Below, in pieces: positions 7,728 to 14,198 of a stretch of 18,218 bases of DNA (the stretch's first letter is position 1; the number at the start of each line of letters is the position of its first letter). Where the stretch lies: positions 1 through 18,218 of the forward strand of contig JBKPDL010000071.1 of the NCBI GenBank assembly GCA_046727855.1, written 5' to 3'. Both the position numbers and the translations under genes were made by a program. This stretch comes from DASPWV01 sp046727855. GTDB lineage: Bacteria; Acidobacteriota; Vicinamibacteria; Vicinamibacterales; UBA2999. The notes beneath the pieces are model-generated. The model saw only the letters and a program-made list of their open reading frames with translations, was not told the DNA's origin and searched no databases.

Positions 7728-8627
7728 CTACGGCTTCACGGTCACCTTCACGTATCCGTTCGTCCAGCAGCACTGGTTGCCTGGTGACGTGTCCACGCGA
7801 CCGAAGTTGTCGGCGCGCACGCGAATCAGATAGTCGCCCGGTTGCGAGAAGGTCGCGTCGGTGGTTGCCTGACCTGCCAGTTCGGCAATTGGCTGTTTCG
7901 CTGGGTTGAAGACGACGGACCCGGGGCCAGAATGCTTGTACCAGGTCACGTTGAGTGCAGCCTTCGGGCCGCGGCCTTCGCGTTCTTTGATCGCGACCGG
8001 AGCTTTTTCGCGCACGCTGTCGTCCGTGATCCAGATGGACAACGAGAGCGACGCGCCAACTGATGCTTGGACGGGATCTGCCTGGAGGCCGACGGGACCG
8101 CGTCCGGTCGGACCGTTTGGTTTGAAGCGGAGGAGCGGCGGAACCGACCCCATCGCCATGGGCCACCGCAGCTGATACGCTCCGATCTTTCCGCGCGCGG
8201 GCACACGGTAGGTCTGTCCTCCGTTGCGCAGCGTCCATACGACATCGCCTTTGAAACTAGCCGGAACGGTGATGGTGAAGACACCCCGTTCGCGTTCGCG
8301 ACGGTCACCGCCACGGGCAGCTCCTTCAGTTCGATCGGAAATGGGCGGCGGGAACGAGGTGGGCTGCTGTCCGTCGTACTCCTTCGGCTCGACGAAATTG
8401 TCGGCGCCGAGCGGAATTTCGATGATCTGTTCGCGATTCAGATTCGAGTAGCCAAAGGAAAACGTGACACTGCCGTCAGGATTGGCATACCAGCCGTCGA
8501 AGAACGGAGCGACACGTTGGCCCTCCGGTGGCAGCGGAGAGAGCGGCCGCTGACGCTGCTGCGCGGTCAGCGGCAGGTAGCTGATGAGCATCGCAAGCGC
8601 GAGAACAACACACCTTCGTCCGAGCAT
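7728..8627 (-). CDS. Secreted hypothetical protein with a PKD-like C-terminal domain
   Basis: This 299-residue protein has a signal peptide (MLGRRCVVLALAMLISYLPLTAQ). The first part of the mature protein holds FFDGWYANPDGSVTFSFGYSN. The middle has Arg/Gly/Glu-rich loops. The last 70 residues look like a PKD/Ig sandwich (ATFSQPGDYLIRVRADN) ending with a CCWTNGYVKVTVKP strand whose vicinal cysteines stand out. I do not recognise an enzyme motif. The start is ATG at 8627, because GGAGGAG lies at 8634-8640 with six bases of spacing; an ATG at 8642 lacks any such signal. Upstream is the cytochrome/PHM-like gene, downstream the receptor and PAL-like genes, all on the same strand. It may be an extracytoplasmic partner of the oxidase or a binding protein. 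Function is unknown. Confidence 0.85.
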   Translation of the reverse strand: MLGRRCVVLALAMLISYLPLTAQQRQRPLSPLPPEGQRVAPFFDGWYANPDGSVTFSFGYSNLNREQIIEIPLGADNFVEPKEYDGQQPTSFPPPISDRTEGAARGGDRRERERGVFTITVPASFKGDVVWTLRNGGQTYRVPARGKIGAYQLRWPMAMGSVPPLLRFKPNGPTGRGPVGLQADPVQASVGASLSLSIWITDDSVREKAPVAIKEREGRGPKAALNVTWYKHSGPGSVVFNPAKQPIAELAGQATTDATFSQPGDYLIRVRADNFGRVDTSPGNQCCWTNGYVKVTVKP

Positions 8628-8665
8628 GGAGGTCTCCTCCATCAACTGATCGTCACGCAAAACGA

Positions 8666-8694
8666 AAGAGCCTCTCGCCGTTCGAGAGGCTCTT
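8666..8694 (-). terminator. Intrinsic terminator downstream of the cytochrome c/PHM-like gene
   Basis: A perfect 12-bp stem is formed by AAGAGCCTCTCG (8666-8677) and CGAGAGGCTCTT (8683-8694) around a 5-base loop. In the minus-strand direction the stem is followed by TTTCGTTTTG, which supplies the U-rich tail. It sits 52 bases past the stop of the cytochrome gene and 38 bases before the start of the next gene. It therefore separates the block into at least two transcription units, or attenuates read-through. Confidence 0.8.
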
Positions 8695-8745
8695 AACCGA
8701 TCTCACCGCGCCGCTGCACGGCACGGCTCCCGTGACCGCGGAGCG

Positions 8746-10110
8746 CTACTGCTTCGTATCGCTCGTCGTGTTTGCCTTCTTCGCCTTCTCTCGCTCCGCA
8801 ACCAACTTCGCGTATCCCTCGTCGTCCAGGTGCGTGACCGCGATCCACGCATGCGACATCTCGTCTGCGGTCCGGCTTCCAAGCCCCACCCATTGATCGG
8901 GATCCGGGTTCTGCTTGTTGTCCTTCGTGTTGTCGTAGTAGCCGGTGATCACGAGGACAGCTCCCTTGGGCACGAGCGGCGCCACGTCGTCTTCGTAGAT
9001 GTGACTCGTGTGCCAGGTGTTGGTCCAGTTCGAGATCGAACTCACCATCTCGAGCTTGCCCGTTTCGGGATAGAAGATCTCGAGCGTCTTCGCCACCAGT
9101 CGGAAGTGGCCGTGCGGCTGGAAGCTGTCGATGCGGACCGGAGTCTTGAACGAGTGGAATCCCTGAGTCATCGCGGTTCCGTGCGGAGGGATTTCGAGCT
9201 CGCTGCCTTTCATCAGCAGCGTGTACAGCTTCAGATCCTGCTTGTACTTCGCTTGATGATTCTCGGGATAGAGCCAGAACCCCATCTCGATCACGTCGTC
9301 GATGAGTTCCTCTCCAACTGGATAGTAGTGAACATCCCAGCGGATTAACGAGTTGGCGGGCAGCGTCCGGCAGGAGTCGGGCGGCACGATCTCGCCGACC
9401 TTGCCGAGCGCGTACTCGGAGATCCTCTCCTTCTCGACGTACTCATTGTTCTTCTCGTCGAACACGATCAAGTCGCTGTTGGCGTGATGCGCGGCCGCGC
9501 GCCCCTTCTTCGAGGGCTTGACCGAGATCGCCTTGATGCAGCGATCCTTCGTCAGGCCGGTGGGGACGACAGGCCGCCACCACACATCCTGCCCCTGCGC
9601 GGGAAGACTAAACGGCTTGGTGCGCACGATCAGATCGGGCGGACCGAACTGCGCGGCCAGCGCCCATTGATCGGGATCCGCGAACTTCGGCGGCGCCGGA
9701 AGATCGGTTGGATTGCCTCGCGCCGCGCCGGTATCGACCCAGCGGGCGATCGTCTGAATTTCAGCGTCGCTCAATCGCAGATCGTGTTTCAGTTTCTGAA
9801 TGCCGACGTTGCGATCGTAGCGATAGGGCGGCATTTCGCCCGCCACCACTTTCTGCCTCATAGCCCGAGCCCACGGGCGCACTTCCTCGTAGGTCGTGAG
9901 CGCCATCGGGCCAACAGCGCCGGATTGATGGCACTGCTGACAGTTCTTCTGGAGAATCGGGGCGACGTCTTTCGTGAAGGTGACGGCGGGGCCCGCAGCG
10001 GTGTCCACTCCCGCTCGCGATGGCGCGGCCGATTGGGCCGATGCGTGAGCAACAAGTACGACGACGCCAAGCGCGAGGGACAGGTGCCAACCGAAGCGCG
10101 TCGCTGACAT
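8746..10110 (-). CDS. Secreted cytochrome c fused to a PHM-like (type II copper, ascorbate-dependent) monooxygenase domain
   Basis: This 454-residue protein has a signal peptide (residues 1 to about 26, ending HASAQ). A c-type heme domain of about 85 residues follows, with CQQCH at 57-61 and a likely distal Met93 in GEMPP. From about residue 155 comes a domain resembling peptidylglycine alpha-hydroxylating monooxygenase. All six copper ligands of rat PHM have plausible counterparts: His208-His209 (AAHHANSD) and His261 (WDVHYYP) for CuH, and His333, His335 (QPHGHFR) and Met418 (DEMSHAW) for CuM. PHM hydroxylates the alpha-carbon of a C-terminal glycine using O2 and two electrons, normally from ascorbate. 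Here the heme could be the electron donor. Start ATG 10110 has GAGGTAA at 10116-10122. Heme and copper-fold assignments are firm by motif; the substrate is unknown and need not be a peptide. Confidence 0.87.
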   Translation of the reverse strand: MSATRFGWHLSLALGVVVLVAHASAQSAAPSRAGVDTAAGPAVTFTKDVAPILQKNCQQCHQSGAVGPMALTTYEEVRPWARAMRQKVVAGEMPPYRYDRNVGIQKLKHDLRLSDAEIQTIARWVDTGAARGNPTDLPAPPKFADPDQWALAAQFGPPDLIVRTKPFSLPAQGQDVWWRPVVPTGLTKDRCIKAISVKPSKKGRAAAHHANSDLIVFDEKNNEYVEKERISEYALGKVGEIVPPDSCRTLPANSLIRWDVHYYPVGEELIDDVIEMGFWLYPENHQAKYKQDLKLYTLLMKGSELEIPPHGTAMTQGFHSFKTPVRIDSFQPHGHFRLVAKTLEIFYPETGKLEMVSSISNWTNTWHTSHIYEDDVAPLVPKGAVLVITGYYDNTKDNKQNPDPDQWVGLGSRTADEMSHAWIAVTHLDDEGYAKLVAEREKAKKANTTSDTKQ

Positions 10111-10196
10111 AGCGGTTACCTCACGGGGCCATCTTACGGCGATGTGTCGTGATTATGGGCAATTTATTCGCGAGCAGCGGCCGGGCGCGCGAGGGC

Positions 10197-10215
10197 CGGC
10201 CGAGCTGCTCGGCCG
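10197..10215. other. GC-rich perfect hairpin in the intergenic region
   Basis: CGGCCGAG (10197-10204) and CTCGGCCG (10208-10215) pair perfectly around a 3-base loop. No T-run adjoins it. It lies about 85 bases upstream of the cytochrome/PHM-like gene start, which reads away from it. The rest of 10111-10328 shows no coding region and no clear promoter. Role unknown. Confidence 0.35.
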
Positions 10216-10328
10216 CGAAAATCCGCGCATTCCGTCGGTTTTTGGCCGATTGCTCCGTGTCCAGCGCTTGACGTCGGCGCCGAGGACGGTGATATCGACG
10301 GGCGTCAGGCAGGAGGTGTCATCACAGA

Positions 10329-10535
10329 GCCGCTGGTTTGGTGTGGTCGCTGCCCGCGACCGGCGGGACGCCGACGAAGCTCGGCCCGGGCGATTCGCTC
10401 ACCGTCGAACCTGAAACCGGCGATCTGATCGTGAAGCTCGACGAAGGCACGCGCATGCGGCTCGTGCGCTTGAAAGCTGCCGGAGGCTACGGCATTACCA
10501 CGACATTGTGGCGATTCAGCACGCGAGCGCAATGA
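10329..10535 (+). pseudogene. Remnant of a WD40/TolB-type beta-propeller coding region
   Basis: About 65 residues read VWSLPATGGTPTKLGPGDSL followed by TVEPETGDLIVKLDEG and RLVRLKAAGG. This is the style of the blades in acidobacterial WD40-like propeller or kinase-sensor proteins (VPATGG, GDSLTVEPETGDLIV). Upstream the frame has stops at 10269 and 10290 and the matching sequence begins abruptly near 10329. Downstream it ends at 10535 after running into the end of the tetR gene on the other strand. There is no start codon with a ribosome-binding site (only TTG at 10338). I read it as a decayed fragment truncated at both ends. A short real ORF is the less likely alternative. Confidence 0.4.
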
Positions 10536-11155
10536 AGTAAATCGACAATCCGTTGCATCGCGTAACGGTTGAGCGCGTCGCTCGACGCATGCTCCCCGCG
10601 CAGCTGTCCATCGATCGCCAGCATCGAGATGCCGTGCACCTGCGCCCAGATGCACCGCGCGAGCATTTGCGGATCCTCCTGCCGCGCAAGACCCTCGCCC
10701 TGGAGCTCGATCAGCGCGTCGACGAGCACCTGGAACGCCCCCGTCGCTTCCTTCATCACGTCAGGGTCTTTCGCGCAGGATTCAATAAAGCGGCCGAACA
10801 TCACGCGGTAGTGTGCCGGGTGTTCGCGCGCGAACTGGAGATACGCCAGACCCATCGCCTCCAAGCCGGCCGTGCCGCGCCCTTCGCGCTCCCACGCATC
10901 GAGCAGCGCGAGCCGGAACGTGCGGAACCCCTCGCGCGCCACGGCGGCCAGTAGCGCTTGCTTGTCCGAGAAATGACGGTAGAGCGCCGAGCGCGACACG
11001 CCGAGCTTGGCCCCGACGCCGCGCACGGTGAGTCGCTCCACTCCATCCGCTTCGATGCTTCTCAGCGCCTCGTCGAGTAGCGCCTGGCGAAGGTCGCCGT
11101 GATGATATTGGCCGGGCCGCTTTTTCCGCGGTCTTCTGCCTATGGAACGAACCAT
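10487..11155 (-). CDS. TetR/AcrR-family transcriptional regulator
   Basis: This 222-residue DNA-binding repressor has a basic N-terminus (RRPRKKRPGQYHHGDLRQAL). A TetR helix-turn-helix lies at about residues 41-62 (LTVRGVGAKLGVSRSALYRH) followed by FSDKQALLAAVAREGF. The C-terminal ligand-binding half contains LQFAREHPAHYRVMFGRF, as in the WHG/TetR_C_13-type subfamily. Length is normal. It is divergent from the two-gene membrane operon at 11270, and two palindromes between them are probable operators, so it likely represses that operon and itself. The start ATG 11155 has AGGAG directly abutting it, too close for normal use. The predicted transcription start is only about two bases upstream, so a leaderless message is likely. 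Its inducer is unknown. The last 49 bases overlap a propeller-gene remnant on the opposite strand. Confidence 0.93.
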   Translation of the reverse strand: MVRSIGRRPRKKRPGQYHHGDLRQALLDEALRSIEADGVERLTVRGVGAKLGVSRSALYRHFSDKQALLAAVAREGFRTFRLALLDAWEREGRGTAGLEAMGLAYLQFAREHPAHYRVMFGRFIESCAKDPDVMKEATGAFQVLVDALIELQGEGLARQEDPQMLARCIWAQVHGISMLAIDGQLRGEHASSDALNRYAMQRIVDLLHCARVLNRHNVVVMP

Positions 11156-11163
11156 CTCCTGCC

Positions 11164-11193
11164 ATCGTAAATGCTAGATGTTGACAGTGTCAA
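11164..11193 (-). promoter_or_regulatory. Predicted promoter of the tetR gene, inside operator 1
   Basis: On the minus strand, TTGACA (complement of 11188-11193, perfect consensus) is followed after 18 bases by TACGAT (complement of 11164-11169, four of six). The predicted start lies near 11157, about two bases before the ATG at 11155. The -35 box is one arm of the 11179-11195 palindrome, so TetR binding would block it. Confidence 0.5.
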
Positions 11194-11195
11194 CA
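11179..11195. promoter_or_regulatory. TetR operator 1, perfect 17-bp palindrome
   Basis: TGTTGACAGTGTCAACA is a perfect inverted repeat with 8-base arms around a central G. It lies between the divergent tetR and membrane-protein genes. Each arm holds a TTGACA facing outward, one for each direction of transcription. A second copy with one arm mismatch lies 34 bp away, centre to centre. The position and symmetry fit a TetR-family operator. Confidence 0.8.
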
Positions 11196-11210
11196 CTCAC
11201 TTGCTAGTCT
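11181..11210 (+). promoter_or_regulatory. Predicted promoter of the membrane-protein operon
   Basis: TTGACA at 11181-11186 is a perfect -35 box. After 18 bases TAGTCT at 11205-11210 gives a moderate -10 box. The predicted start, about 11217, lies inside operator 2 (11213-11229), while the -35 lies inside operator 1. A repressor on either site would stop transcription. Confidence 0.5.
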
Positions 11211-11212
11211 GA

Positions 11213-11229
11213 TGTGGACAATGTTCACA
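11213..11229. promoter_or_regulatory. TetR operator 2, near-perfect 17-bp palindrome
   Basis: TGTGGACAATGTTCACA has arms TGTGGACA and TGTTCACA, matching at seven of eight paired positions around a central A. It differs from operator 1 at only a few bases, giving the shared pattern TGTkGACA-n-TGTyMACA. It covers the predicted transcription start of the downstream operon. Confidence 0.75.
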
Positions 11230-11269
11230 TTCGCGATTGAGCTGGGCGATCCCTCCCGGAGAAAGCGTC

Positions 11270-12199
11270 ATGTTGAAACGATTGTGGCAAACCAGTAAGC
11301 CGCTCACGGTCACGGGCCTCCTGATGCTCCCCTTATTGGCCGGCGCCTTCGTCGGTCTCGCCGCCGATCCGCGCAGTGTCACCGGCGTGCCCGTATGGCT
11401 CAAGCCTGCGAAATTCGCGGCCTCGGTCGCGATTTACACGTTTACGCTGGCCTGGATCTTTGGCTTCATCGCCGAATGGACCCGCACGCGCCGCATCGTC
11501 GAATGGCTGGCCGCGGTGATATTCCCGCTGGAGTTGGCCATCATCAACGCGCAGGCGTGGCGGGGGACGACCAGTCATTTCAACGTCGCCACCCCGTTGG
11601 ACACGATTCTCTTCAACATCATGGGGCTGGCAATCGCCGTGCAGACGTTCTCGATGATTGCGGTCGCGGTGGCGCTCTGGCGTCAGCGCTTCGAGGACGC
11701 CGCACTCGGCTGGGCGCTTCGCCTCGGAGTGACGATGACAATTGTCGGCGCGTTGAGTGGCGGATTGATGCTTCGGCCGACCGAGCAGCAACTGCGGGAT
11801 GCGCGCGCCGGGCAGCGGATGACGATTACCGGCGCTCACACGGTAGGCGCGCCCGACGGTGGACCCGGCATTGTCGGCACGGGGTGGAGCACGCAGCACG
11901 GCGATGTGCGAGTGCCGCACTTCATCGGTCTGCACGCGATGCAGGCGCTTCCACTTTTTGCGCTCTTCCTCTCGCGGCGTCTCAGCACGGGCGTTCGCAC
12001 GCGCCTCGTAGTGACCGGAGCTGCCAGTTACGGAGCGTTCTATGCCGTCTTGCTGGCGCAAGCGCTGCGCGGCGAACCACTGGTGGGGCCCGGGGCGGCC
12101 GCGATCGCTCAACTGAGCACGTGGGCGCTCGTCACGACTGCGGCAATCGCAGTTGCGGTGTATCGCGGGGTGCCGGTGCGCAACACCGCAACAGTATAG
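11270..12199 (+). CDS. Hypothetical polytopic membrane protein, first gene of the TetR-controlled operon
   Basis: This 309-residue protein has about eight hydrophobic segments, including LTVTGLLMLPLLAGAFVGLA, VAIYTFTLAWIFGFIA, NIMGLAIAVQTFSMIAVAVA and FIGLHAMQALPLFALFL. A polar loop near residues 175-220 contains GTGWSTQHGDVRVPHFIGLH. I recognise no catalytic motif. The conserved-looking HGD and HFIGLH in the loop and helix could bind a cofactor or metal. The start is ATG 11270, with CGGAGAAAG eight to twelve bases upstream; an in-frame ATG at 11237 lacks a ribosome-binding site and adds a non-hydrophobic leader. The ABA4-like gene starts nine bases after its stop, so the two are co-transcribed. 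TetR control suggests a response to a small molecule, such as a lipid or pigment. It is probably an inner-membrane protein of unknown function. Confidence 0.85.
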   Translation: MLKRLWQTSKPLTVTGLLMLPLLAGAFVGLAADPRSVTGVPVWLKPAKFAASVAIYTFTLAWIFGFIAEWTRTRRIVEWLAAVIFPLELAIINAQAWRGTTSHFNVATPLDTILFNIMGLAIAVQTFSMIAVAVALWRQRFEDAALGWALRLGVTMTIVGALSGGLMLRPTEQQLRDARAGQRMTITGAHTVGAPDGGPGIVGTGWSTQHGDVRVPHFIGLHAMQALPLFALFLSRRLSTGVRTRLVVTGAASYGAFYAVLLAQALRGEPLVGPGAAAIAQLSTWALVTTAAIAVAVYRGVPVRNTATV

Positions 12200-12208
12200 G
12201 GACGCGCA

Positions 12209-12628
12209 ATGTCATCCGATCAGATCTTCTCAATCGCAAACGCCGTTGCTGCTCTTTCGTGGCTGCTCTTGGCGGTGCTCACGACGCGCGCATGGGTCAC
12301 CGAGATCGTCACGGCGCGGATCGTCCCGACGATTTTCGCGGTGGCCTACATTGCGATCATCGTGAGTGCGTTTCCTGGCGCAAACGGCAGCTTCTCGTCG
12401 CTGGCTGGAGTCGCCGCTCTCTTCGCCAACCCGTGGCTGCTGCTCGCCGGCTGGCTGCATTACCTGGCGTTCGATTTGTTGATCGGCACATGGGAAGCGC
12501 GCGACGCGGTGGAACGGAAGGTACCGCGTCTGCTTCTCGTGCCGTGTCTGTTCCTGACGTTTATGTTTGGGCCAGCCGGGTGGCTGATTTATCTGCTCGT
12601 GCGCATGCGCTACACGCTTGCGGCGTAG
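12209..12628 (+). CDS. ABA4-like family (DUF4281) membrane protein
   Basis: This 139-residue protein has four predicted membrane helices. It carries the signature FANPWLLLAGWLHYLAFDLL followed by IGTWEARDAVERKVPRLLLV and FLTFMFGPAGWLIYLLVR, which I recognise as the ABA4-like/DUF4281 family. In plants ABA4 is required for neoxanthin formation; the bacterial members are uncharacterised. The start ATG 12209 follows the preceding stop by nine bases with only a weak purine-rich stretch, consistent with translational coupling to the upstream membrane protein. Length is normal for the family. No carotenoid gene is present in the window, so a pigment role here is only a suggestion. Confidence 0.88.
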   Translation: MSSDQIFSIANAVAALSWLLLAVLTTRAWVTEIVTARIVPTIFAVAYIAIIVSAFPGANGSFSSLAGVAALFANPWLLLAGWLHYLAFDLLIGTWEARDAVERKVPRLLLVPCLFLTFMFGPAGWLIYLLVRMRYTLAA

Positions 12629-12758
12629 GCGACGCACAAGGAATTCGCGAGGTAGCCTGACTCACGAAGGCTGGTTCACGAAAAATCTTCGATCACCCTT
12701 GCGACGTCCCCGGGTTGGTGACAGTGTTGATCACTCTGTCAAACAATTGAGGTTCGTC

Positions 12759-14165
12759 GTGCGCGTACGGAAGTTCGGGATCGTCTGCCTCACCTCAGCA
12801 GTCGTAGCACTCGCAGGCAATGTGCCGCGGCCAAGCAGCGCCGCGGCCGCAAGTGACAACTCCGTCGTTCAGTGGAATCAGGCACTGCTCGAGGCGGTGC
12901 GCAACACTCGATTGGCGCCGCCGATGACCGCGCGCGCGATCGCCGTGACGCATACCTGTATGTATGATGCGTGGGCCGCCTACGACTCCGTGGCCGACGG
13001 CGTGCACTGGCCCACGTCGTTGCGACAGCCGGCCGGCGAGCACACGCACACCAACAAGGCGGAGGCCGTCAGTTTCGCAGCGCATGCCGCGCTGGCCGAT
13101 GTGTTTCCTTCGCAGACGCCGCTCTTCGATTCGCTGCTGTCGTCGCTGGGATATCTGGCGCCCGGTGCGGCAGGTGCGGTCGGGCTGATAGCGTGCCAGG
13201 CCGTGCTCGACTTCCGGCATGTCGACGGCTCCAATCAACTGGGCGATCTTCATCCGGGCAGCTATTCTGACTACACCGGCTACACCGCGGTTAACACGGT
13301 CGACACCATCAGGGATCCAAATCGATGGCAGCCGCTCGCGACGGCTGCCGGTCCGCAGCAGTTTCTGGCGCCGCAGTGGGGCCTGGTCGCACCATTCGCA
13401 CTCTCGTCGTCCGACCAGATACGGCCACCGTCTCCGCCGCTCTATCCACAGGGCAATTACATTCAGGAGGTAAACCAGATTCTGCATTTCAGCGCGAAGC
13501 TCGACGATCGCGCGAAGATGATCGCTGAGTACTGGGCCGACGGACCGGCCTCGGCGACTCCGCCGGGACACTGGAACCTGTTTGCGCAGGCGGTATCCCG
13601 CCGCGACGGTCACACGCTGGACGAGGACGTGAAGATGTTTTTCGCGCTGGGGAATGCCCTGCTCGATGTCAGCATCGCGGTGTGGGACTGCAAGCGGTTT
13701 TTCGATTTCGCGCGTCCGGTCACTGCGATCCGCTTTCTGTATGGCGGTAAGCCGATTCGCGCGTGGGCCGGTCCGGGGCTGGGCAGCAGATTGATCGATG
13801 GCCGTCAGTTCCGCAGCTATATAGCGACGCCGCCTTTTGCGGAATACGTTTCGGGGCACAGCGCGTTCAGCGCGGCGAGTGCCGCGATCCTGGCTTCATT
13901 CACCGGCAGCGATCGGCTTGGGCTTTCCGTGACGTTCATGCCCGGCACTTCCACAATTGAGCCGGGGATCACGCCCACGGACACGATCATCTTGTCGTGG
14001 CCGACGTTTTCCGCGGCCGCCGACGAGGCCGCACTATCGCGCCGACTGGGTGGCATTCACTTTCAGAGTGGCGATCTGGAAGCGCGGACTTTGGGGCGCC
14101 AGGTTGCTCAACTCGTCTTGAGCAGGGCCAGGCAATTCTTCGAGGGGACCGCGCGGCAACCGTAG
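12759..14165 (+). CDS. Exported vanadium-dependent haloperoxidase / PAP2-superfamily protein
   Basis: This 468-residue protein has a signal peptide (MRVRKFGIVCLTSAVVALAG to about residue 30) and an all-alpha haloperoxidase core. The C-terminal half shows the vanadate/phosphate site: Lys312 in CKRFFDFARP with the following RP, His367 in YVSGHSAFSAASA, and Arg429 and His434 in SRRLGGIHFQSGD. The last is the acid-base and vanadate-binding histidine region. Such proteins oxidise halides with peroxide or act as acid phosphatases; the sequence alone does not decide. Start GTG 12759 was chosen because TTGAGG lies six bases upstream and the signal peptide begins there; the frame is open to 12618 but that part is arginine-rich noise. 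The gap 12629-12758 holds a partial palindrome (TGACAG at 12719-12724 with CTGTCA at 12736-12741) that might be regulatory. It is transcribed alone. Confidence 0.88.
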   Translation: MRVRKFGIVCLTSAVVALAGNVPRPSSAAAASDNSVVQWNQALLEAVRNTRLAPPMTARAIAVTHTCMYDAWAAYDSVADGVHWPTSLRQPAGEHTHTNKAEAVSFAAHAALADVFPSQTPLFDSLLSSLGYLAPGAAGAVGLIACQAVLDFRHVDGSNQLGDLHPGSYSDYTGYTAVNTVDTIRDPNRWQPLATAAGPQQFLAPQWGLVAPFALSSSDQIRPPSPPLYPQGNYIQEVNQILHFSAKLDDRAKMIAEYWADGPASATPPGHWNLFAQAVSRRDGHTLDEDVKMFFALGNALLDVSIAVWDCKRFFDFARPVTAIRFLYGGKPIRAWAGPGLGSRLIDGRQFRSYIATPPFAEYVSGHSAFSAASAAILASFTGSDRLGLSVTFMPGTSTIEPGITPTDTIILSWPTFSAAADEAALSRRLGGIHFQSGDLEARTLGRQVAQLVLSRARQFFEGTARQP

Positions 14166-14198
14166 ACGTCGCGAAGGAGCGCGATCGAATCGAGGACG

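Noticed and set aside
12719..12741. Imperfect palindrome TGACAG...CTGTCA upstream of the haloperoxidase, resembling the TetR operator half-sites
   Set aside because: The arms are only six bases and the spacing differs from the two TetR operators, so a shared regulator is not supported.
12618..12758. N-terminal extension of the haloperoxidase (starting MRRRRR)
   Set aside because: It overlaps the end of the ABA4-like gene, is low-complexity arginine-rich, and precedes the true signal peptide at GTG 12759.
12795..13859. Open minus-strand frame of 354 codons across the haloperoxidase gene
   Set aside because: It is arginine-rich, lacks any domain, and lies opposite a gene with a complete vanadate-site motif.
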